DNA of 41,099 nucleotides, from NCBI GenBank assembly GCA_009782825.1, contig WRII01000019.1, positions 1-41,099 of the forward strand. Reading direction: 5' to 3'. The notes under the pieces were generated by a model. That model had not been told where the DNA came from. It ran no database searches and saw nothing but the letters and a program-made list of their open reading frames with translations. Positions within the stretch are counted from its first letter, which is position 1, and every line of letters starts with the position of its first letter. The translations under genes and the position numbers were made by a program. The DNA is from Peptococcaceae bacterium (GTDB lineage: Bacteria; Bacillota; Desulfitobacteriia; Desulfitobacteriales; Syntrophobotulaceae). Positions 16,688 to 24,228 of this stretch are shown in pieces.

Positions 16688-18460
16688 TCATAACGGCTGT
16701 TCCAGCAATTTCATAACATCCAACACAGGCCCATAGGAATCGTCATCCGCATCTGTATAATGCCACCACTCATTAAAATAGATCTTAAACCCATTAGCTT
16801 CCATAACGTGACGCAGTATCTGAAGATTTTTTCTGGCCTCTTCATCTGTGATATTGCTGAGATCATGACTGGCCACCGGTGAAAAATCATCAAAATCTGT
16901 GGGCATCTTCACTGCCTTTCCTTGAGCGTCCGCCAGCGTCACATCCACCGTGGTGCCATAAGAATGTTTCGAGTACCCTGTATTGGGGTCGGCAATATAG
17001 AGTGGATCCGGCATGACCTCCCACATTTTCCACTGGGCTTCAGGCGGACGGTAGGCGTCCCAGATCATGAGAGATAAGTTCTGTGCTTTCAGATCATTAA
17101 CGACTTTCTTCAGCTTTTCCGCTGTGCCTTTGCGCAAATAGACTTTGTCTGATCCATAAAAAGGGCGCTTCAAAAAATTATTGCCTGTAAAATAGCGCAT
17201 ATCCTTCTTTAACCCGGAAATGTATTTTTGCGCGTCTACCATAGTTTGAGCATTTTTTGTTGTCAAAGGCGCGTAGGCGTATTGGACGTCAAGAGAATCC
17301 CGGCGTCCCATATGCGCCTGCAGCTCTATAGTTGTCATAACAGCCAAGCGCGCGTGTACGTTTTGTACCAGAAGATCGTCGGTTAGAGGGATGGGCTGGT
17401 AGTCGTTGATCTGGAAAGCTGGGTCGCCGGTTATTGAGCAGGGAACCACCTTGGGTGTGGCCAGTGTGAGGTGTTCTTTGTTGTCGAGGGAGATCTCTAT
17501 CTGCCAAATTGCCGTCAAGGAGGTGTCATACCCGGGCCACTGAATCCCGCCATAGCAAAAATTCCCGAGGCTGTAGACAATGTATCTGTCTTTGTAGAGT
17601 TCCGTCGGCTGCAACACATGGGGATGATGCCCAAGCACAATATCGGCTCCCGCATCAATCAGGAAATGTCCGACATCCACTTGGGTTGCATTAGGCATAT
17701 TGCTTCCTTCGTCACCCCAATGGATCTGCGCCACAATGACGTCGGATTTTGACTTAAGCTGTTTAATTTGTTCTGCGGCGTCTTGTTTAAATTGTGTCAT
17801 ATCAACGCCGCGCTCATTTTTGCCGAGCAGATTGAATCCTACGCTTCCCACCCGAATTCCGTTTTTTGTCACCAGGGCCGGATCATCGTACCCTGTAAAG
17901 GGAATTCCTTCCTGTGTCAAAATATTCGCTGTTTCGGTATAGCCTGCATCCTGATAATCGTGGCTGTGATTGTTGGCGATATTGACAATATCAATGCCGC
18001 CTTGTTTCAGGATATTGACATAGTGGGGCGAGCCGTAGAACCAAAAACCTCTGTTTCCTTGTTCGGGCTTGGGCTCCTGATTTTGGGGATCAGCATAGGA
18101 TATGAGGACATTTTCTAAGTTGGCAAAGGTCATGTCATCCTTGCCTAAAATTCCCTTCACTCCAGCCAGGAAATAGGAGGTGTCTTTATTTTGGGCCATA
18201 TCAAAAAAGGTCAGGGATCCTTTCTGACTGACATAGCGGTCATCGGCCCCAAGGACGCAATCCCCCACAGCGCTGATTGTCAGAGTCCGGGGTGATTTAG
18301 TTGTTGATTCTGGTAATGACTCCGGTGAAGATCCCGGTACAATCGCTGATAGGTCGCATCCCCCGAACAGCCAGGGGAAACAGCATAGGGTGATAGCGAG
18401 GGATATCAGAATCATGATTCGGAGTGATTTTGCTTGAGATGGGATGAATTTTTTATACAT
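16688..18460 (-). CDS. CapA-type metallophosphatase fused to VanX-type D,D-dipeptidase (exported)
   Basis: This 590-residue exported protein joins two enzymes. The ATG at 18460 is chosen because AAGGAG lies 9 bases upstream; the ATG at 18478 would overlap that SD. An N-terminal hydrophobic signal ends near FGGC (Cys35), a suboptimal lipobox. Residues ~60-360 form a CapA/PgsA domain of the poly-gamma-glutamate metallophosphatase family, with SAVGDCVLG, NNHSHDY, AQIHWG and VLGHHPHVLQP. Residues ~385-590 form a peptidase M15D domain like VanX/DdpX, with DAYRP, SKHSYGTTVD and EWWHY. His499, Asp506, Glu564 and His567 have the same mutual spacing as VanX His116, Asp123, Glu181 and His184 as I recall them. 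Likely roles are surface glycan or peptidoglycan-peptide processing. Whether D-Ala-D-Ala is the substrate is not shown. Confidence 0.88.
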   Translation of the reverse strand: MYKKFIPSQAKSLRIMILISLAITLCCFPWLFGGCDLSAIVPGSSPESLPESTTKSPRTLTISAVGDCVLGADDRYVSQKGSLTFFDMAQNKDTSYFLAGVKGILGKDDMTFANLENVLISYADPQNQEPKPEQGNRGFWFYGSPHYVNILKQGGIDIVNIANNHSHDYQDAGYTETANILTQEGIPFTGYDDPALVTKNGIRVGSVGFNLLGKNERGVDMTQFKQDAAEQIKQLKSKSDVIVAQIHWGDEGSNMPNATQVDVGHFLIDAGADIVLGHHPHVLQPTELYKDRYIVYSLGNFCYGGIQWPGYDTSLTAIWQIEISLDNKEHLTLATPKVVPCSITGDPAFQINDYQPIPLTDDLLVQNVHARLAVMTTIELQAHMGRRDSLDVQYAYAPLTTKNAQTMVDAQKYISGLKKDMRYFTGNNFLKRPFYGSDKVYLRKGTAEKLKKVVNDLKAQNLSLMIWDAYRPPEAQWKMWEVMPDPLYIADPNTGYSKHSYGTTVDVTLADAQGKAVKMPTDFDDFSPVASHDLSNITDEEARKNLQILRHVMEANGFKIYFNEWWHYTDADDDSYGPVLDVMKLLEQPL

Positions 18461-18573
18461 TACGACATACTCCTTCATCAGACTTCACCATACTCTGGAA
18501 GAAAATAAGACAAAATATACAATGCCATAAATATAACTTATCGTTTATAGTATTGCGTCTTACGTATAATCCT

Positions 18574-18603
18574 ATTATAATATATTGCAATTTTGCTTAT
18601 CAA
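18574..18603 (-). promoter_or_regulatory. Predicted promoter of the CapA-VanX gene
   Basis: Read on the minus strand, TTGATA (18598-18603) and TATAAT (18574-18579) are 18 bp apart in an AT-rich stretch about 110 bp before the gene. The surrounding 18480-18700 holds no gene. Confidence 0.5.
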
Positions 18604-18702
18604 GTGAAAAGGAGAATTTGAAGCAGTAACGTATATACAAAAAACACAAAAATTAACATTTTAATATATATTCTTGAATGGAATCTATGCTTGTATACGT
18701 GT

Positions 18703-19230
18703 CTATATGTTATGGGGATGAGAGATGAAACGCTCTATCAGGAAGTCGGCAACGCGGCTATAGTCAGTCAAGGCGAAGATAGGCAGGCCAATGTGGGACT
18801 CGGGGGGGTCGCCATCTGTGATCAGGGCCAAGAGATCTTCTTTGGGAAGCGCGAGCTTACGGCCGGGAGTTTGCCTAAAGATTTCGATTTTGGGGAAAGG
18901 GGAGGTTTTGTAGCCTTCGACTAAAATCATGTCTACGTTGCGAAAGTGGGCGGCTGCCTCGGAGAGAGAGGCGCGTTCAGGTGTTTTCTGAATGATGGCA
19001 AAGTGATGGGGGGAGATCACCGCCACAGCTTGAGCTCCGGCCTGGCTAAAACGCCAGCTGTCCTTGCCGGGCGTGTCCATATCAAAGCCATGGGCGTCGT
19101 TTTTGATGCAGGCGACACGAATCTTGCGTTGTAAGAGCTCAGGAATCAGGGCTTCCAAAAATGTGGTCTTGCCCATGTTGGAACTGCCGGCGATCAGGCA
19201 GATTGTGGGGATAACTGCGTCATGAGGCAT
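18703..19230 (-). CDS. mobB: Molybdopterin-guanine dinucleotide biosynthesis protein MobB
   Basis: MobB is a P-loop GTP-binding adapter that helps MobA attach GMP to molybdopterin. The 175-residue protein begins with the family P-loop GSSNMGKTTFLEALI. It continues with VACIKNDAHGFDMDTPGKDSWR (the conserved K-x-D-x-H and D-x-x-G-K-D-S blocks in this family) and ILVEGYKTSPFPKIEIFR. A GAGAGG element lies about 9 bases before the ATG. It stands alone with no other molybdenum cofactor genes in the window. Its presence implies a molybdoenzyme elsewhere in the genome. Confidence 0.93.
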   Translation of the reverse strand: MPHDAVIPTICLIAGSSNMGKTTFLEALIPELLQRKIRVACIKNDAHGFDMDTPGKDSWRFSQAGAQAVAVISPHHFAIIQKTPERASLSEAAAHFRNVDMILVEGYKTSPFPKIEIFRQTPGRKLALPKEDLLALITDGDPPESHIGLPIFALTDYSRVADFLIERFISHPHNI

Positions 19231-19371
19231 GAGGATTTCCTCTCTTTCTGAGGGTCCCTATCCATGCGGAACATGCCCCCCGCAATCACGTCTATTGCAC
19301 TTTCTCCAGTATTTGCGTAAGCGCGCATGATATCCCCCGAACACGCGGAAAATGTGATGAACATCCTGACC

Positions 19372-20277
19372 TTACTTTTGATCCAACTGTGCTCTCAGTT
19401 TTGAGATTTCAGCATCCTTGTTGGCAAGAATCGCATCCTTGTCAGCAAGAACGGCATCCTTGTCGGCAAGAATAGCATCTTTTTGCAGGATCACCGATTG
19501 CCACTTGCGGTCAGATCGTTCTTCCCCACGCTTTTCCCCGCGCTTTTCCCCGCGTTCCTCAGCCTCTCTTTGCCATACGGCTTTGGCGTCTTCTATTTTC
19601 CACTCTTGTAACAACATATTTGACACCTCCGAACCATTATTTCTTAGATATTCTGTCAATATCTCCTGTTCTATGCATTCTTTTATGGCTCTCTCTACGG
19701 CTTTGGCCCGTTCCAACCCGTTCTGTTCGTATTCCCGCGCTTTGGCGACAAGAAGAATGTATCCGTACAAACTTTCACTGCGCCTGACAATGTCTTCATT
19801 GTGTCCTGTGTTGACGTTATAGACGGTTACGGTTAAGTCTAGGGCTGTCTCGCTGTTGTTTCGCCGGTTATATGAATCTGACAGGCGATAGACGGTTTTT
19901 TCCGGGAAGGGCTTCACACCGTTATACAGGACGTAGAATTCCGGTTCCGGTATTAGAACGCGCTTTTCGGAATACATCACCGCATTGTCAATGAGTTTTT
20001 CATAGATCCTGCCACAGTAAATGAGATCGCGCAGGGGCATGTTCTCGTTCGGGGTTGATTGATGCTCAAAGAAGACCACCAGCTTATCTCCAATGCTAAA
20101 GGAAAGATCGTTGACCCTATCCATATACAGGGCATCGGCGAGCGTCAGGTCTACCACGGGTGTATCCGGTGGAAACTGTACTGAAGAAAACGCGTTGTAC
20201 AGTTCGAGTTCTTTCTCGGGTTCTCCAAACAAGTGCGTAAAGACACCTGCCTTGAAATTGTGGTTTACCTTGCTCAT
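19372..20277 (-). CDS. Rpn-family PD-(D/E)XK nuclease / transposase-like protein
   Basis: This 301-residue protein belongs to the Rpn/YhgA-like family of recombination-promoting nucleases (PD-(D/E)XK fold, often labelled transposase_31). The N-terminal region carries the family layout. ALYMDRVNDLSFSIGDKLVVFFEHQST supplies the acidic and E-x-Q residues in the usual order, followed by LRDLIYCGRIYEKLI and PEPEFYVLYNGVKPFP. The C-terminus is repetitive: RGEKRGEKRGEE, then seven-residue units ILADKDA repeated about four times, predicted coiled coil. GGAGG lies just before the ATG. It is a typical accessory gene found in many copies in Firmicutes. No terminal inverted repeats were seen, so it is not clearly an IS. 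Confidence 0.85.
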   Translation of the reverse strand: MSKVNHNFKAGVFTHLFGEPEKELELYNAFSSVQFPPDTPVVDLTLADALYMDRVNDLSFSIGDKLVVFFEHQSTPNENMPLRDLIYCGRIYEKLIDNAVMYSEKRVLIPEPEFYVLYNGVKPFPEKTVYRLSDSYNRRNNSETALDLTVTVYNVNTGHNEDIVRRSESLYGYILLVAKAREYEQNGLERAKAVERAIKECIEQEILTEYLRNNGSEVSNMLLQEWKIEDAKAVWQREAEERGEKRGEKRGEERSDRKWQSVILQKDAILADKDAVLADKDAILANKDAEISKLRAQLDQK

Positions 20278-20357
20278 TTTGCCTCCGACGCTTTACTGCT
20301 GCTACTGAAATTCTAAGGGATATCACAGTCTGTTGTCAATAGGGATAATGTGGCGAA

Positions 20358-20639
20358 GTGTGGCGAAGCAGGGTAATCGCTTACGCCTCAGTTGCACGTA
20401 CTCAGAGACTTCAGGTAGGATGCGAATCACCGGCTGACGGAGACCATCGTTACAAACGGAAAAAAACCGAACGCTGGCAATACGCCTACGACCCGCTGGG
20501 GAGGCGGATAGAGAAAAGGAGGATTGGCGAAGGAGGGAACCCGGAAGAGACGGCGAAGTTCTACTGGGACGGGAGCCGGCTGCTGGCGGAAGACTGCGAT
20601 GGGCGGCATCCTGTCTCGTGGGTGACCCGTGGGGGTTGA
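20358..20639 (+). pseudogene. RHS repeat protein fragment (relic)
   Basis: The open frame contains one recognisable RHS/YD stretch: WQYAYDPLGRRIEKRRI followed by TAKFYWDGSRLLAED. It has no N-terminal part, no signal and no SD, and stops at 20637-20639 before the RHS core end. It is best read as the remnant of a large RHS toxin gene whose C-terminal tip follows in the same frame at 20697 after two stop codons and a microsatellite. Confidence 0.75.
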
Positions 20640-20686
20640 ACAAGAACAAGAACAATAACAATAACAATAACAATAACAATAACAAT
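20638..20686 (+). repeat. AACAAT hexanucleotide microsatellite
   Basis: About two GAACAA units are followed by six AACAAT units. In one frame it would encode an Asn-rich linker (LNKNKNNNN...), in the RHS frame it reads Thr-Ile repeats. It separates the RHS fragment from the toxin-tip fragment. Confidence 0.9.
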
Positions 20687-20696
20687 GATGTAGTTA

Positions 20697-20903
20697 GTGA
20701 CTGGGTTCAAGGGAGCTAAGCCTAGAATCATAAGTGAACACACAAAAATTACAATATCTCAAATGAAAGAAATAGGGGCTGCATGTGTTCGAGAGTTAAG
20801 AAAACCAGGCCACGAATTGCCACACAACAGAGAACAAGACAAGCGCTACCAATCTGACTACGACCCTGATGAAGGGTGTCAAATGAGGAGTTACGGTAAA
20901 TGA
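20697..20903 (+). pseudogene. Possible RHS toxin C-terminal tip fragment
   Basis: A 68-codon open frame in the same frame as the RHS relic upstream. The peptide is basic and polar (KPRIISEHTKITISQMKEIG at its start) and I cannot assign a toxin family. The first codon is GTG without an SD, so it is probably the 3' end of a broken gene. Its TGA overlaps the ATG of the next gene (ATGA), the arrangement expected for a toxin tip and its immunity gene. Confidence 0.45.
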
Positions 20904-21367
20904 AGAAAATAAGAGTTTTGATGCCTTCAGAGGTTCCGGGTTTTCAGGCACATGTTGATGAGGTGTCGCTTCATGAAAACTTGAACGATTTTGTTGATTC
21001 ATTGATTCCTAGAATTAATATTTATGATTTGGGAGAGTGGAACATCTTGATTAATGTGGCATCTCGTCACACAGATTTAATTGGGTTTTATAAGCGCGCA
21101 CTAAGATACCCTTCCGATCAAGAGGTTGAAATTAGTACTGTTATTCCGATTCCAAATGAAGAGCAGGCATCATATGGTTTTGATAAACCATCAAAACCAC
21201 CATTTTATAGACCTCTTAATCCGGACAAATTTTATACATTGCCTCCAAACTTTGATGACTACAACAATTTATATGACTACGTTTTAAACTCAGGGAAAAA
21301 AATTATTACCTTAGTTTTTTTAAAAGGATTTACTTGTAATGGAAAGAAAATAAGATTTGCGGAATAA
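20900..21367 (+). CDS. Putative RHS-associated immunity protein
   Basis: This 155-residue soluble protein starts MKKIRVLMPSEVPGFQAHVD and has no signal peptide. It sits directly after an RHS toxin-tip remnant with an overlapping stop/start, which is the classic immunity position. Blocks HENLNDFVDSLIP, WNILINVASRHTDLIGFY and VIPIPNEEQASYGF remind me of an Imm family found beside RHS toxins (possibly Imm9), but this is from memory and unverified. No catalytic motif is seen. The frame is intact although the toxin is broken, so it may be kept as an orphan immunity gene. Confidence 0.65.
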   Translation: MKKIRVLMPSEVPGFQAHVDEVSLHENLNDFVDSLIPRINIYDLGEWNILINVASRHTDLIGFYKRALRYPSDQEVEISTVIPIPNEEQASYGFDKPSKPPFYRPLNPDKFYTLPPNFDDYNNLYDYVLNSGKKIITLVFLKGFTCNGKKIRFAE

Positions 21368-21465
21368 TAACATTCCCTTTATGTCAAGAATATGGCATCG
21401 CCATAAATTTTGATGGGTCAAAGATCATAGGGCATGACACTTTAGACGATATGGAAGAGGAATAA
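21361..21465 (+). pseudogene. Unidentified gene remnant downstream of the immunity gene
   Basis: An open frame shifted relative to the immunity gene, without its own start, reads into NFDGSKIIGHDTLDDMEEE and a stop. It looks like a real protein C-terminus rather than chance, and is probably the tail of a decayed neighbouring immunity gene. Confidence 0.35.
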
Positions 21466-21832
21466 AAAGAGACACGAAGTCGCTCAATTAATATTCATAA
21501 AAAAGGTGTTGTGAATGATAGCGAGTTAATACTTTAGACTATACGAGAGGACAGCGCATTTTTCCTTGTTTTTGGGAAAGGTGTCGAAGAAATATCTCGG
21601 GGCTCAAGGTGTAGGTGAGTATCAACGTAAGCTCGACTGAACGAAATAAACACCCTGGCATTTGGAGTGATATGGAACTATCATTGGAAGCAAGGGATGC
21701 CTCTAAAAACCCTGCGAATGGACTTCGCGACAAGATAAGATAAATGACTATCAGTTCAAGTTTCTGGTTATTATGATGATTCTTAATCGGGTTTTTAGAG
21801 GTTTCCATGTACTTGGTGTTCGAGCGTGTTGA
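21466..21832. other. Non-coding stretch with small inverted-repeat element
   Basis: I support no gene here. The stretch includes the 102-bp inverted-repeat element at 21700-21801. A minus-strand open frame (21539-21808) covers part of it but has no SD and no family resemblance. Confidence 0.5.
21700..21801. mobile_element. 102-bp element bounded by perfect 13-bp inverted repeats
   Basis: CCTCTAAAAACCC at 21700-21712 is the exact reverse complement of the sequence at 21789-21801. The 76-bp interior shows little further pairing. This suggests a MITE-like element or the fused ends of a lost insertion sequence. No clear flanking target duplication was seen. Confidence 0.4.
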
Positions 21833-22627
21833 CTAACAATCCCTCTCACCTAATTTAGGTTGTGGACATAGTCCGCTTTGGGGGATACCTGCGATGTATT
21901 GATCAAGCTGTTCTTCTGCCAGGGACAAAACCATATGAGCAAAAGGTGTCAAATTACGGTCAACAGCGTAAGCTTCCAATGCCTCAAAGTAGGAGAACCG
22001 GTCTTCTTTGGCAATAGAAATGGGTAGGAACCCCAGTGACAGCAGTTGATAGTTCATAATGAGCCGGGATGTTCTGCCATTGCCATCCACAAAAGGGTGT
22101 ATCCGGACGAATTCCGCATGTGTCCAGGCGGCGAGATCAATAGGGTTTAAGAGACGGGTTTTCTCAGGTAAGTCCATAAAGAAGTATTTAATCTGCTGAA
22201 AGGCTTCGTGGGGAGAGGGCGGGGAATGTTGTGCGCCGGCAATACGGACCCCAACATCGCGATATATACCGCCTGTTATGATATTTTCCATCAATATAGC
22301 GTGGATATCTTTGACTGTTTTTTCATCAAGTGGTTTTCTTGCACTGACACAACTGCGAATATAACTGAAGGCCTTGTTGTGGTTGACCACCTCGTAAATT
22401 TCACGCAAATCCTTGTTGCCAACGGAGAGCTTATCTTCCAATAACAATTTGGTTTCCATGAGAGAGAGGGTGTTCCCCTCAATGGCGGTTGAGTTGTGAG
22501 CGAAGACGATATCAAAGGTGGTATTGTAGTTTTTCAATACCGCTGAGTCAATTTTATCTTTATGAGCCAGATAATAATCTCGTTTGCGCAGCAGGGCAGC
22601 CAATTTGGTCTCGATAGTTATACCCAT
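21833..22627 (-). CDS. Fic-domain protein (AMPylase-type)
   Basis: Fic proteins transfer AMP or related groups to hydroxyls of target proteins. The 264-residue protein has the complete active-site loop HPFVDGNGRTSR with catalytic His177. It also has the N-terminal inhibitory helix STAIEGN at 46-52 (S/T-x-x-x-E-G/N), as in class II Fic proteins. The start is taken at the ATG at 22627 because GAGGTG lies 6 bases upstream; an upstream GTG at 22636 overlaps that SD. It is a single gene without a separate antitoxin, consistent with built-in inhibition. Targets are unknown. Confidence 0.92.
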   Translation of the reverse strand: MGITIETKLAALLRKRDYYLAHKDKIDSAVLKNYNTTFDIVFAHNSTAIEGNTLSLMETKLLLEDKLSVGNKDLREIYEVVNHNKAFSYIRSCVSARKPLDEKTVKDIHAILMENIITGGIYRDVGVRIAGAQHSPPSPHEAFQQIKYFFMDLPEKTRLLNPIDLAAWTHAEFVRIHPFVDGNGRTSRLIMNYQLLSLGFLPISIAKEDRFSYFEALEAYAVDRNLTPFAHMVLSLAEEQLDQYIAGIPQSGLCPQPKLGERDC

Positions 22628-22680
22628 GAAATGCACCTCATCTCAAGGTGTATTTTATCATGAGCATGTTTGCTTGTCTA

Positions 22681-22772
22681 TTGTTGTGAACTACTTTTTG
22701 TTGTGAACTTCTTGTGCGTGAACTTCTTGTGTGGATTTCTTGTGTGGACTTCTTGTTGTGAATTTCTTGCCG
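22681..22772. repeat. Imperfect tandem repeat at the 3' end of the FAD-oxidoreductase gene
   Basis: Five to six imperfect 13-15-bp units related to GTGAACTTCTTGT run through this stretch and beyond the stop codon. On the coding (minus) strand they produce the tail HKKSTQEVHAQEVHNKK. The tail therefore looks created by slippage. Confidence 0.65.
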
Positions 22773-24223
22773 TCATGCTTGCAGATACCTTTGATGACGG
22801 TTTTCCCAGTCAGCGCGTTAGAAAACAGTGCGGTTGCTCCCGATGCCCAAATGCCGGTCATATAAAAGGAAGCTAACCCAGGGAGTGTCGTGTCGTCTAA
22901 TCCCAGGAAACTCCGGATACCAAAAGGTTTATTGGGCCCGTTCGCGAAGCCGCGGGTTCCCCCCATGAACCGTTCCCAGGTTTTCAAGGTGACGACATCC
23001 ACAGCTTCCACCTGTTCGGAGATACCGGCAAAATAGCCTTCCAGGATTTTGATAACCTGATCTGCTGTCTGCTGTTTTTTGTTCCGATATTCCTCTGTTG
23101 ACGCACATTCCCAGTATGCAAACGGCGTAATCATCTCGACCTTGATCACGCCTTTGCCCGCTGGAGCCAGGGCCGGGTCAAAACCATAAATCTGCATTTC
23201 CAGGGAATGGATGGTCTTTTCTGTCAACGTGACCGGCTCATCCAGAAGCATGACCAGGGCGGAAGGTTCGTGGGAGAGATCGCGGTTGACGCCCAGGTAG
23301 ACCATGGTTCCCCAGTTGACTTCTTCGCCTTCTGTTTTCGCCCAGAGCTCAATTGCCGAATTTGTATAGCGGCCATCCAGCAGGTCATATAGAGTTCTTC
23401 TCCCGTCGGCGTTGGAGATGATAATATCCGCAAAATGTTCGGTACCATCCTCAAGGCGGATGCCGATGGCGTGATTATTTTCTGTCAGGATTTTTGTGAC
23501 CTTTTTGCCCAGGTTGAGCGCGCCGCCGAGACTCTTATATTTTTCGGCTATGGATGCCGCGAATTCTATGCTTGCCCCCACCGGCCAGAGAATATCTCCA
23601 TCCTCGGTTGTGGCTGCCGCTCGAAAGGCAAAATGCATTCCTGTTGGAAAATCAGGCAGGGAATACTGAAGAAGGGCCATAGCACGTCTCAAGAGCGGGT
23701 TATTGAATCGTTTGGCATAGTCTCTCAGGGGCAGGGTCATATATTTCATGTTGCGAAGCAGAGTTGGTAAAAGATGGATCATACCACGTATCCCATCTAC
23801 AGCCATCCGTCCTGCTGGATCTTTTCCGATAAAGGAGCGAATCCCTTTTATATATTTTAGGATTTCGTTTCTGTCTTCCGGTGCGATCTGTAGCATATGA
23901 TCACGCAATTGCTGCAGATCGTTGTAATTATAAAACATATCTCCCTGTGTGGTCGCAAAGGCGACACTTTCTTTTCTGGCGACCGTCTCCCGCGGCATGG
24001 CGCCCAGCTCCTGCCAGATCTGGTTAATGCCGGAACCTTCTCGGCATCCCAAAAGATCATGAATACAGGCGTCAAAGGTGTATCCTTTTCGTTGCCATGA
24101 CGCGCATTGGCCTCCAGGGGTTGTGTGCATTTCATAGATGTGGGTCTGATACCCGTTCATTTGGCCATAGATTCCGGCGGCCAAGCCACCCATGCCGGCG
24201 CCGATGACAAGTATGGATTTCAT
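22691..24223 (-). CDS. Phytoene-desaturase-like FAD-dependent oxidoreductase
   Basis: This is a flavoprotein of the CrtI/CrtN/amine-oxidase superfamily. The N-terminal Rossmann motif LVIGAGMGGLAAGIYGQMNG is followed by EMHTTPGGQCASW, the FAD-contact block of the family. A C-terminal block FYMTGIWASGATALFSNALTG binds FAD. It has about 510 residues with an odd repetitive basic tail of about 20 residues. ATG at 24223 is used; a GTG at 24232 overlapping the upstream stop (GTGA) is equally possible. It lies downstream of an iron-sulfur flavoprotein gene and a TetR gene in one operon. The substrate is unknown: members act on carotenoids but also on many other lipids or quinone-like molecules. Confidence 0.87.
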   Translation of the reverse strand: MKSILVIGAGMGGLAAGIYGQMNGYQTHIYEMHTTPGGQCASWQRKGYTFDACIHDLLGCREGSGINQIWQELGAMPRETVARKESVAFATTQGDMFYNYNDLQQLRDHMLQIAPEDRNEILKYIKGIRSFIGKDPAGRMAVDGIRGMIHLLPTLLRNMKYMTLPLRDYAKRFNNPLLRRAMALLQYSLPDFPTGMHFAFRAAATTEDGDILWPVGASIEFAASIAEKYKSLGGALNLGKKVTKILTENNHAIGIRLEDGTEHFADIIISNADGRRTLYDLLDGRYTNSAIELWAKTEGEEVNWGTMVYLGVNRDLSHEPSALVMLLDEPVTLTEKTIHSLEMQIYGFDPALAPAGKGVIKVEMITPFAYWECASTEEYRNKKQQTADQVIKILEGYFAGISEQVEAVDVVTLKTWERFMGGTRGFANGPNKPFGIRSFLGLDDTTLPGLASFYMTGIWASGATALFSNALTGKTVIKGICKHDGKKFTTRSPHKKSTQEVHAQEVHNKK

Positions 24224-24228
24224 ACCCT

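Noticed and set aside
19372-20277. Calling the Rpn-type gene a complete insertion sequence
   Set aside because: No terminal inverted repeats or target duplications were visible around it, so only the gene is annotated.
21539-21808. An 89-codon minus-strand open frame
   Set aside because: No SD, no known family, and it crosses the 102-bp inverted-repeat element. More likely chance in a decayed region.
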